From Acidobacteriota bacterium (GTDB lineage Bacteria > Acidobacteriota > Thermoanaerobaculia > Multivoradales > JBCCEF01), in assembly GCA_039028635.1 (NCBI GenBank), contig JBCCHV010000002.1, forward strand, positions 124,001 to 188,000: a DNA stretch of 64,000 bases, written 5' to 3'. The translations under genes and the position numbers were made by a program. Within the stretch, counting starts at the first letter, position 1. Every line of letters starts with the position of its first letter. A model generated the notes under the pieces. The model searched no databases. It had not been told where the DNA came from and saw nothing but the letters and a program-made list of their open reading frames with translations. Below, in pieces: positions 19,980 to 28,800 of the stretch.

Positions 19980-21992
19980 TCAGTGACGAGCCGGGGCCGT
20001 GCGTAGCGCTTCGAGCTCGAAGGCTTCGATAATCCTGGTCGCCGGGCCACTGCTCTTTTGATTGCCACCGATCACGAGCACGCGGTCTTCGACGAGGACA
20101 GCATCGGAATGACGCCGCGGAGTGATCTCGAGATCGAGTAGCTCGAGGCTTCCCGTGACGGTGTCGTAGCGGTGAACCGAGCTCATTTGCTGGTAGTCCC
20201 CGAAGATGTAGACCTCGGTTCCGACCGCGACGGCAGAGAAGGCGCTGAGGGCATAGGGGAGATCCTCGCGGCGCTGCCAGATTCCGCTTGCCGTGTCGAA
20301 CACCAAGACGGAACGCAGAGCCGAGCCGTTGTAGCCGCCGATGGCGAAGAGCCGCTGTCCGACACTCACCACTTGCCCCTCACGGGGGAAGGGCATGTCC
20401 GCGAGTGATTCCCAGGCGGCCTCGCCCTGTCCGAGCTTGAAGGCCACCGCGGAGTAGGTACCCTGTTCCGTGAGCCCCCCAATCGCGTAGATGTCGCCCG
20501 CGACCTCGGTCATGCCGAGGGTCCGCAACGGCTCCGGAAGCGCCGGCATCTCCCGGAAGATTCCGCTCTCGAGGTCGAGCGTCTCGCAGGACGCCACTCG
20601 GAAACGCGACAGCCCGACCTGGGTTCGGCCTCCGCAGCTGACGAGAGAGCCCTCGAGCAGGACGGAGCCGTGATTCGCCCGCCGGTGCAGGCCGCTGGAG
20701 AAGTAGCTGGACTCGAGGGAAGTCGGGTCGACGCGCTCGATCAGGGACAACACCCCCGGATGCATGAAGTCCGGACCATTGCGACTCCCATTCGGCGCGC
20801 CGCCATGGACGTAGACCCAGCGACCGTCGGTGGCCGCACTGAGCCCGTAGCGCGGCACGAGCAGCTCGCCTCGTCCCACCGCCGAGCCTTCGGAAGAGTC
20901 CTTAGCCGCGGGAGAGTCGGCAGCTCCTGGCGAATCCGGAGAGGCTGCGCGAGCGAGCCAGGACTCGAGCTCGGTGCGGAGTGCTCGAGCTTTCCCCAAG
21001 AGGGCATGTCCACCGCTCTCGAAGACGACGACCCGGGCCTTTCGCCCGGCTTCGGTCCAGCGGGTCGCAAACTCGAGCGAGGCCGAAGGATGGACCCGCT
21101 CATCGTCCGCCCCATGCAGCAGGAGAACCGGAACCTCTGCCAGGCGCTCGACTACATTGACCGGCGATCGCGAGAAAAGAGCGGCCTCCCGATCCTGGGA
21201 GTAACCGGGGACCGACCGCGAGTAGATCTCCGAGTCCATTGCCGGACGGCGCGACGCGGTATCCGCCAGATCGAGGTCGCCGGCGATCAGGACCGCTGAG
21301 CGAAAAGGCGTCGGCGGTTCGAGTGCCCAGGCAGCGACGAGACCTCCCCGACTGAAACCGACGACATCGATGTGGTCGGCATCGACGAACGGCTGCGCCG
21401 CGAGCACCGCGGCCGCGGAACGCAGGTCCGATACATCGCCGGCACCGAGCTCTGGCTCACCCTCACTACCGCCCTCGCCGCGATACTCGAGGGCCAGAAC
21501 AACCCGCCCGGCCTCGGCCATCATGAGCATGCGGATCGTGTCCAGAAAGCGCAGCTGACCCCACTGCCGATTTCCTCCCCGAGCGTAGACCACCGCCGGA
21601 AACGGCCCGGCCCCGGAAGGCCGAACGAGAAGTCCCCGCAGCCGCAGCGACTGAGAACGAAACTGCACCCGCTCGATGGATCCGCGTTGCCCCGAAAGCC
21701 AGCCGTCGAACTCCTCTTCGCTCCAAGCATTGGCCAGCTCTGCAGTCTCGTGGGGAGATGTCCCCGAGGCCATGAACTCGAGCCAGTCGGAACGACTTTC
21801 GAAAGGAGACTTCCAAGCCTCGCAGGATTCGAAGACCGGATCGCCTCCCTCGCTGGGCTGACAGGCACTGTCCGCGCTCACCGGCCGGACGCTGGCAGCC
21901 ATCACAAGGGCGACAGCAATAGCCATGGTCAAAGAAAATCCAGGCCGCAAAGTTCCTGAAGATCGCAGGGCCGAATGGCTCCAAGCTTCCAT
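19980..21992 (-). CDS. Secreted alpha/beta hydrolase fused to Kelch repeats
   Basis: 670 residues from ATG 21992, with AGGAGGGG just upstream. After a long signal peptide (cleavage near SVRPVSADS) comes a dienelactone-hydrolase/S9-like alpha/beta hydrolase at about 110-345. The nucleophile is in GFSRGG, the Asp in HGADDERVH and the His in ESGGHALLG. A Ser/Pro/Asp linker at about 350-375 leads to a Kelch beta-propeller with at least four visible blades (GDIYAIGGL, QRLFAIGGYNG, TEVYIFGDY, DRVLVIGGN). The fusion suggests a secreted esterase or peptidase whose propeller binds a partner or polymer. The substrate is unknown. Confidence 0.85.
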   Translation of the reverse strand: MEAWSHSALRSSGTLRPGFSLTMAIAVALVMAASVRPVSADSACQPSEGGDPVFESCEAWKSPFESRSDWLEFMASGTSPHETAELANAWSEEEFDGWLSGQRGSIERVQFRSQSLRLRGLLVRPSGAGPFPAVVYARGGNRQWGQLRFLDTIRMLMMAEAGRVVLALEYRGEGGSEGEPELGAGDVSDLRSAAAVLAAQPFVDADHIDVVGFSRGGLVAAWALEPPTPFRSAVLIAGDLDLADTASRRPAMDSEIYSRSVPGYSQDREAALFSRSPVNVVERLAEVPVLLLHGADDERVHPSASLEFATRWTEAGRKARVVVFESGGHALLGKARALRTELESWLARAASPDSPGAADSPAAKDSSEGSAVGRGELLVPRYGLSAATDGRWVYVHGGAPNGSRNGPDFMHPGVLSLIERVDPTSLESSYFSSGLHRRANHGSVLLEGSLVSCGGRTQVGLSRFRVASCETLDLESGIFREMPALPEPLRTLGMTEVAGDIYAIGGLTEQGTYSAVAFKLGQGEAAWESLADMPFPREGQVVSVGQRLFAIGGYNGSALRSVLVFDTASGIWQRREDLPYALSAFSAVAVGTEVYIFGDYQQMSSVHRYDTVTGSLELLDLEITPRRHSDAVLVEDRVLVIGGNQKSSGPATRIIEAFELEALRTAPARH

Positions 21993-22120
21993 GCTCCCCT
22001 CCTGCTCGCGTTTCGACCACGGTGCCGAGGCGACGAGCGAACGATCGCAGCGGCTGGTGGTCTTCCTTTCGGATGGTCTGCGAGAGACGAGAGCTCTGTC
22101 AACCGGTGCTGCCGATTCTC

Positions 22121-22576
22121 CTAGACCTCTTCGCGGCCCGCGATGTCTTCGTCCCAGAGGGCCGGGTTCTCGCCGATGAAGCGCGCCATGAGGTCCCGGC
22201 AGGCGGGGTCATCGAGGAGCACGACCTCGACGCCGTGCTGGCGCAGGAAGTCGAGGTTGCCCGGGAAGCTGTGGTCCTCCCCCACCACCACCCGCGGCAC
22301 CCCGAACTGCACGATCGTCCCCGCACACATCATGCAGGGGCTGAGGGTGGTGTAGAGGGTCACTCCGTCGTAGCGCGCTCGCCGGCCGGCACTGCGAAAG
22401 CAATCCATCTCGCCGTGGGCCGTCGGGTCCCCGCGCTGCACCCGCTGGTTGTGACCGCGGGCGATGATCCGCCCCTCCTCCACCATCACCGCCCCGATCG
22501 GCAGGCCACCCTCGTCGTAGGACTTCTGCGCCTGCTCGAGGGCGGCCTGCATTCGTTCGTGGTCGAGTTGCTTCAT
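22121..22576 (-). CDS. Cytosine deaminase, yeast FCY1-like (CDA superfamily)
   Basis: 151 residues from ATG 22576 (MKQLDHERMQ). Zinc site: TAHGEMD (His and catalytic Glu) and SPCMMC (two Cys). Along its whole length it follows yeast cytosine deaminase Fcy1 more closely than bacterial TadA or CodA: GGLPIGAVMVEEGRIIARGHN near the N-terminus, TLYTTLSPCMMC, IVQFGVPRVVVGED in place of the TadA segment, and an end with FIGENPALWDEDI. It would convert cytosine to uracil for pyrimidine salvage. It stands alone, and a 128-bp gap separates its end from the start of the Kelch-hydrolase gene. Confidence 0.85.
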   Translation of the reverse strand: MKQLDHERMQAALEQAQKSYDEGGLPIGAVMVEEGRIIARGHNQRVQRGDPTAHGEMDCFRSAGRRARYDGVTLYTTLSPCMMCAGTIVQFGVPRVVVGEDHSFPGNLDFLRQHGVEVVLLDDPACRDLMARFIGENPALWDEDIAGREEV

Positions 22577-23114
22577 CGTTCTTCGCGTCCAGAGTGATCG
22601 CTCTACCGCCACCGCAGAGGTGGCCCCTCTCGAAGTTCACGGCGCCAGCTTGCGCAGCTCGATGGCGCCGCTGAAGAATTCGAGATCGAGAGTACCTGCT
22701 CCGGAGCCGATCTGAAATCGGAAGCTCTTTTCGGTCCAATCCACCACACCGAAATCAAGAGCAAGCCGCTGGACCCAACGGAGCATCTCTTTCCTCGACC
22801 GGGAAGAGAGCCACCGAGGCGGCGAGCGGAGGCCAACTCCTCGCGCCAGCCTCTACAGGCTGAGCCCGTCCTTCGAGAGGCGTCTCCGCCGGCTCGATGG
22901 CCGAGTGAATCTCGGACCACAGATCGGTCTTCGGCTAGCCCGCCCTTCTCACGAGGTTTTCTGGCGAGAGGCCGTAGGTTCTTGAAGATGCAAGACATCC
23001 GTCGCTGCCACGACGACGCCGTACTCGACGTACTGCGAGGAGAGCAGGCGACGGATAACGCAGCAGATTCAGGGACATACGGACTCGCAGCGCAAAGCTG
23101 GTGAGAAGGGCGGG
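22577..23114. other. Gene-poor region
   Basis: About 540 bases with no credible gene. The open frames here are Arg/Ser/Ala-rich and lack any motif. It lies beside a truncated sigma/anti-sigma remnant and is probably decayed DNA. Confidence 0.5.
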
Positions 23115-23282
23115 CTAGCGGTTCGGCAGAGACTCCAGAGTCTCGACGAGGTCGCGCAGAGACTGCAACCGCCGCCCACAGTCGGAGCACTCGGCCAGAT
23201 GGCTCGCGACTTGGTCGCGGCTCGCCGTATCGAGGTCCCCTTCGAGGAACGCAGAGAGCAGCTCGACGCGGGGATGGATCAT
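23115..23282 (-). CDS. Short zf-HC2-type anti-sigma domain protein (55 aa), probably truncated
   Basis: ATG 23282 opens MIHPRVELLSAFLEGDLD, a typical zinc-binding anti-sigma domain start, and HLAECSDCGRRLQSL supplies the HxxxCxxC zinc motif. It stops after 55 residues, where related anti-sigma factors go on into a TM helix and periplasmic domain. It is therefore either a cytoplasmic minimal anti-sigma or the stump of a longer protein. A sigma-like remnant lies directly upstream, in frame with it. Confidence 0.6.
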   Translation of the reverse strand: MIHPRVELLSAFLEGDLDTASRDQVASHLAECSDCGRRLQSLRDLVETLESLPNR

Positions 23283-23444
23283 GGTTTCGGTCCTCCTCGC
23301 CCGGGCGTTCAAGCATCGTCGCAGCAGCGCTCGAGATCGGTGAAGCTGGAACTTCGAGATCCCCACCGAATAATCGAGCAGACGGGCGATCTCGCCATCG
23401 GAGGGCGGAAAGGGTTGGAAGCGAAACCGCAGGCGGGCCTCGAG
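23283..23444 (-). pseudogene. Remnant of an ECF sigma factor (region 4)
   Basis: The reading frame just upstream of the anti-sigma ATG encodes LRFRFQPFPPSDGEIARLLD YSVGISKFQL HRSRALLRRCL, which matches the helix-turn-helix of ECF sigma region 4.2 (IA..L..SVG..K..LHR.R..L). Region 2 is missing: upstream is the end of the glycoside-hydrolase-like gene (stop at 23492). It also runs without a stop into the anti-sigma frame, whereas functional pairs usually overlap in different frames. I read this as a truncated, frame-damaged sigma gene. Confidence 0.5.
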
Positions 23445-23491
23445 GCCGCATCGCTCCCGAGGCCTTGCCGCGACCTCGGGAGCCGGAGACC

Positions 23492-25573
23492 TTAGTCGAT
23501 CACTCGCACGACATCCAGCCACATGAAGGCGTTGTGGCTGCGGTAGACCCGGAAGTCCGACCCCCGGTTCTGACGGTTTCCGAAGTAGGCGTCGTTGACC
23601 GTGAAGGTGTGAGTCTTCCAGGTGTTGGTTCCCGTCATCGAAACGATGCCGCCGTTGCTGTAGGCACCGCCCGAGCCGTCATATTGCAGAAAGATGATGC
23701 CCGTCGCGTTGTCGAAGTAGGTGACCTCGATATCCACCGTCGGTCGGCTACCGCGCAGAGCGAAGGAGTCGTCGACTCGGAAGTACATGTAACGGTCACC
23801 AACGGCCGGATTGCGGATGCGACGGCAGTTACGTCCGCCCTTGTTGGCGCTCACGGTGTCGCCATCGGTGGGCTCCGGAGACGGCCGGCGGAGCTTGTCG
23901 ATGACATCGTTGGTCCCCAGATTGAGGGTCGCGGTGGCGGGAGGAGAGGTCGAGCCCGAAACCGTGATCGTCTTGACCAAGGGCTCTCCGAACCAGGCCA
24001 CGAACTCGCGGACCATCTGGAACTGCACCGAGTAGGTGCCCGGCGCCGAAGGGGCGGTCAGATTGAAGGTGAAGGTCTTCGGCCGGCTGCGGAAGATTCC
24101 GCCAAAGCGCGGGATCTCGTCGAGGCCGTCGTTGATCAGCACCCGAGTTGGCGAGAAGGGCGTCGTAAAGCCGTTGGGTTTGCGAATGCCGAGCTTGTAG
24201 TCCTTCGACGCTCGCCATTCGTCGGTGCCTTCATTGCGCACGATGACCGTGACACTGAAGGTCTGATTGGGACTGACCGTGGTCGGGACATTGCTCCACA
24301 GGATCTTCGCATCCCTTTCCGGGAGCCCCGTGAACTGACGTGCTCGGGTGGCGGTGCGGTCGATGTATTCGCGGGGATTGTTGCTGCTCGACCAGGAGTC
24401 CGTATTCGTTCCCGGGTTCGTGCCTTCGGGAGGCGAATGGATGAACGGCGGTCCCGGGTCCCCTTCGTACAGCCCCGTGCTCTCGCTGTACTCGTTCCAA
24501 GACTCGATCACCACGCGACGGATCGGGGGCGATCCGTTCATCGTATTGATCAACTGATTCCAGGCATTGTTGTAAGAGCTACCACCGTTGCGCGGCAAGA
24601 AGGTGGCATTGGGCGGCGGAATGTAGTTCTCGTTCCAGAATCCGGGCTTCAACATCGCCGTTTTCTTTCCCTGCCAGGTGATGGTGGCGAAGTGATTGTT
24701 GTTCGAGAACTGATGGAAGCGCTCATCGGTCCAACTCTGCATCTCGTCGTCCCAATGGGCCGTGTTGATCCAGTAAACCCCATTGTTGAAAACGGGATGA
24801 GCAGCACCATAGGCAGCCCGCAGGCGACTCTCGACGTCGTTGCGGGTCAGGCTGGTGGCGTTCTGGACACCGTGGTACTGAATCAAGTGCCAGTTGTTGA
24901 TGATCAGCCGGCCATCGATCTGGGCGAGATAGGAGTCCGCGTGGGGGTCGGTGTTCTCGGCGAAGTACTGGTCATAGAAACGCTTGTAGTGATCGACCAG
25001 GGCGTTCTTGCCGCTGGCGGTGGCGAAGTTGATCGTCGCGCTCTTGAATCCCCAAGTCATGAAGCCGTCGAGGAAGACGGCGATCTTCGGGGGGTCGTAG
25101 CCTTCGGCCCGCAACTGAGCGTAGGCCCGGAACAGGTTGATCCTCTGCTGCTCGACCTCTGGAACGTCCATCAGCTCCACGTAGATGACGTCGAGGTTGG
25201 CATCCATCATGTCTTTGATTTGGCGCTTGAAGAAGGCGACGGAGCCATCCCAGTTCTGCCTTCCTTCGAGGGGCTGCCAAGCGCCGTTGGCTTGCCAATC
25301 GCCGGGCTGGGTATTGAACGGGGTGTACCAATGAAAGACGTGCGCGCCAATGAAGCGATCCGTCGAAGAGAAGGTCCTGCCCTGGGAGTAGAGATTCCCC
25401 TGGGCCTCGACTGACGGAACGACCAGCAGAACCAACAGCGCGACGAGCACTGCGAGGACGGCAGAGACGAAACCCAACTTGGCTTCCCGAGGCCTTCTTC
25501 GGCCGATCGCTGGAGTAGGTCCTGGGAAGGTGAGGCGATGGAGCTGATCCGTCATGGATCCACAGGTGGACAT
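23492..25573 (-). CDS. Secreted GH99-like glycoside hydrolase with NBR1-like Ig and C-terminal beta-sandwich domains
   Basis: 693 residues. ATG 25573 is chosen because AGGAGG lies eight bases upstream. The N-terminal hydrophobic segment (LAVLVALLVLLVVPSVEAQ) is a signal peptide. Residues about 65-400 form a (beta/alpha)8-like domain: GAHVFHWYTPF, LDVIYVELMDVPEVEQQ, KIAVFLDGFMTWG and the hallmark ESWNEYSESTGLYEGDPG, typical of GH99/GH71 and WbsX-like families. Next comes an Ig-like NBR1-type domain (VSPNQTFSVTVIVRNEGTDEW ... GTYSVQFQMV). The C-terminal domain (VDIEVTYFDNATG ... FRVYRSHNAFMWLDVVRV) is likely carbohydrate binding. The Glu residues of WNEYSE and YVELMD are candidate catalytic acids. 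Confidence 0.75.
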   Translation of the reverse strand: MSTCGSMTDQLHRLTFPGPTPAIGRRRPREAKLGFVSAVLAVLVALLVLLVVPSVEAQGNLYSQGRTFSSTDRFIGAHVFHWYTPFNTQPGDWQANGAWQPLEGRQNWDGSVAFFKRQIKDMMDANLDVIYVELMDVPEVEQQRINLFRAYAQLRAEGYDPPKIAVFLDGFMTWGFKSATINFATASGKNALVDHYKRFYDQYFAENTDPHADSYLAQIDGRLIINNWHLIQYHGVQNATSLTRNDVESRLRAAYGAAHPVFNNGVYWINTAHWDDEMQSWTDERFHQFSNNNHFATITWQGKKTAMLKPGFWNENYIPPPNATFLPRNGGSSYNNAWNQLINTMNGSPPIRRVVIESWNEYSESTGLYEGDPGPPFIHSPPEGTNPGTNTDSWSSSNNPREYIDRTATRARQFTGLPERDAKILWSNVPTTVSPNQTFSVTVIVRNEGTDEWRASKDYKLGIRKPNGFTTPFSPTRVLINDGLDEIPRFGGIFRSRPKTFTFNLTAPSAPGTYSVQFQMVREFVAWFGEPLVKTITVSGSTSPPATATLNLGTNDVIDKLRRPSPEPTDGDTVSANKGGRNCRRIRNPAVGDRYMYFRVDDSFALRGSRPTVDIEVTYFDNATGIIFLQYDGSGGAYSNGGIVSMTGTNTWKTHTFTVNDAYFGNRQNRGSDFRVYRSHNAFMWLDVVRVID

Positions 25574-25861
25574 AACTTGCCTCCTACAATGTTTTGCGAA
25601 CACTTGAGGTTGGCCAATGGCCGAACGAAGTGGGAACCAGCGTTACCCCTGACCCCCTGACAAGAAGATTTCCGAAGGCCGCCCCGACCGAAGTAGACGA
25701 GGGCGGAGAGTGGGTGGGTTTTCGACTCGCGAGCTCGAGCACGCCGAGCGATCCCAGCCGGCGCTGTTGGCAGGGCAGCAGCTTCACTGCCCCCCGAATC
25801 GCCCGGGCGGCATCGGAGCGGCCGGCGAGGACAACCCGCCGCCCCGATGCCGCCCACGTCG

Positions 25862-28800
25862 CTATCTGAGCGCGATTTCGCCGAAGGAGCGAATCAAGCG
25901 ATCCCGCATGTCTCGCTGCTGCTGGAGAACACCTTGCTGCCGCTTGAGCCTCTCCCCCTGGGCCGCGCCGCGCGATCGCGCCTCGGCCGCCGTGGACGAG
26001 ATCGGCAGGCCCGTGAATGCCCCTCGCACCCTCGGGTCGGCGGAATTCGGCTTGACGCCCTGCTCGGTGGCGGTCAGGAACCTCTCCTCGGCGGCGTGGA
26101 ATCGCTGCAGTTTGGTGGCATCGTCGATCGACTGCTGGGTCTCACCGATCGCTTGATCGATCACGGTCAGCGAGTCTTTGGACACGTCGGCGAGATCGTC
26201 GACCGTCATCCCATCTCCGACGAGCTTCTGGATTCCAGAGTTGATCTTGAGGGCACGCTTCGAGAGCTTCAAGGCAACGCCAATAGGAGAGTTCTTGGGC
26301 ACCAGCTTGATCGCCACGTCGATTGCGCCTTCCGCCAGTTGCTCCGGCGATGGCGTGGCAGCGAGGCCGTCGGGATCGACGAAACGGATCGGATTGTTGC
26401 TGGCATAGGAATACAAGTTCCATTCGCTCCGCGCCGGATCGACGTTGGCGAAGCGGCCCCAGCTGTGGACATAGCCCCGCGCCAGCATGTAGTGGCTGGC
26501 CCCGTGGAGGTCCTCCTCGTGGCCGGCGAATCGCGAGTGGAGATTCTGGGCGCCGGACTGGTTGGCCACGGAACCGTAGGGGTAGTAGTCCACAGCCCCG
26601 ATCTGCTGCCCGATGACGTTGGTGAGGATGCGCGGCGTGCCCACGTGGTCTTGGTGGAAGAAGGTCTGAACTCCGCCGCGCTTGCGGGTGGCGATCAGGC
26701 CATTGGGGCCGTGGACGAAGTCCTCGACGAACTCCACGATCTCCCCGGGGTCGCTCGGCCCTCGGTAGGGACCGTAGCCAGTCGCTCGGTGCTCGCGAAG
26801 GATCGAGCCGTCCGTGTCACGAAGGGTCCAGAAGCGCTCGCCAGCCGTCACGTCCAGGCTCAGAATCCGAAAGTTCCCCGGACCATAGCCATAGAGAAAC
26901 TCGGCGCCATCGGCGTGACGGTAGAAGCGGGTGACCATGTTGAGGCCATCATGGTCGAGGTCGAAGAATGGCGCCTCCGCCGGCCCCACCCGGTCGACAT
27001 TCCCGGCCGCGTCGTAGAAGGTGTCTCGCGGCTCACCAACATTGCCGACCCGCCGATTCTTGCCGTCGATGTTGTGGTGGACGACGAAGCCGTCCCCGCG
27101 CTGGAGGCGGACCAGGTTGTCCTTGGCGTCGTACTGATACGCCTCCCAACGGGCAGCACTGCGGGCCGTGCCTCGGACCAACCGGCTGGCGGCGTCGTAG
27201 ACATAGCGGTCGACACCGATCTTCCAAGTGTTGCCGGCGCCATCGTAGCCGTAGCTCCCGCTGTCGAAGCGCAGCGAACCACCGGCTCCATAGAAGCGAA
27301 TCCTCCCCGGCCGCCGCATGCCATTGGTTCCCTGGTCGAGCAGGGTGTAGGCGTTGTTCGAGTAGTCGATGCGATCGAGCTGGAAGTTCGGGTGGTAGGT
27401 GTAGTCCGCCGAGATCCCAAGGCTGGAGCTGACCTGGACCGGAAGACGGTGATTCATCGTCCGGCTGACGGTGTGGGCCGGTGCCTGAATATCGGAGGGA
27501 TCGTTGCAGTACCGAAGACCGTTCTGCGGCGTCGTGATGCACCTCGGATAGGTCTGGGAAATCACCTCGCCGAGGACGTTGTAGCTCCAGTCCTGCTCGA
27601 AGGTGTGCGCATAGCGTCCGAAGGGATTCTCAACGTGGAGCCACTGCAACTGCGTCGTGCGGCGGCTCAGGTTGCCGACCTTGCCGCGGTACTCATAGGT
27701 TTCGGAGATCGCCCAGTCGGTGGTGCCGAAATAGTTGTGGCGGATGGCCTCGACCATCTTGCCTTTCCGGAAGTTGGTCCCCTGGTTGGTGTCGGCCCAG
27801 ACGAACTCCTCCCAAACCCGGGAGCCCTCGCGCTTGGAGAGCAGCCGGCCGTTGCCGTCGTAGTCATGGGTGATGGTGCGCAGGCCATCGAAGACCTGCC
27901 GAGGGTTGCCCAGGGCATCGGGCTGGAACGACAGAGTGCCAGCCGCCGCCGAGCCACCGATCTCGGGATGACGCTCCCAAGCCAGCAGCCCGCGGTCGTC
28001 CCAGCCGTACTGGCGCTCCTGGACGACGACGCCTGCGCTGTTCCTGCGCTTGGCCTTGAGCAGTTTGCCGTTGGGGTCGTAGAGGTTGATGACGGCGTAG
28101 CTCGGGTTCGAGACTCGGGTCGTACGGCCAAGGGCGTCGTAGCGGGTGGTGGTCGTCACCTCGCTGGAGCCGATCTGCGAGGTGCGAACCTCGACCGTCG
28201 AATCGATCTCGCGATTGCCGCGATACACCAGCACCTCTTCGCTACCGTCAGGACGCTGAATACGCCCCGGCCGACCGAAAGCGTCGTAATCCAGGTATTC
28301 GGTCGACTTCGCATCGTTGACATTCCCGGCCACCTGCACCGTCGACACCGAAGTGACCCGTCCGAGGACGTCGTACTGGGTCAGGCGCTCGGAATCGACA
28401 TGGGTCGAAGCGCCCGTCGGACGGCTCTGGAACTCCCGTTTCAGGCGTCCGAAGAAATCGAAGACGAGCTTCTCGTCGGCGTAGGTGACACCGGCGAACC
28501 TGCGCGAAATGGTGACGTTGGCTTCACCACCGGCGGGATTGGCGTAGACGAAGACGGTGGCCGCCTCGCCCAGCGACGCCGCCGGCGCGATCCGAGTCGT
28601 CCTGCCGAGATTGTCGTAGAACCGGAAGGTAGCCTGGTCTGACGGGTTGTAGGTCGCCGTCGGCAGGCCGGTGTTGCGATCGATGTCCGCCCGGTAGCGG
28701 TACGGATAACCGCCGATGCGAGTCGACTTACGCTGCAAGTAGTCGTAACCGTGGGTGAACACGAACCGGTTGGTGCCATTGGTCCCATTGGTATTGCAGG

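Noticed and set aside
22603-23451. Minus-strand open frame of 282 codons
   Set aside because: Composition is Arg/Ser/Pro-rich and motif-free. It overlaps the anti-sigma domain, which is the credible reading.
23465-25414. Plus-strand open frame of 649 codons
   Set aside because: Antisense to the GH99-like gene; product is Val/Gly/Arg-rich without motif.
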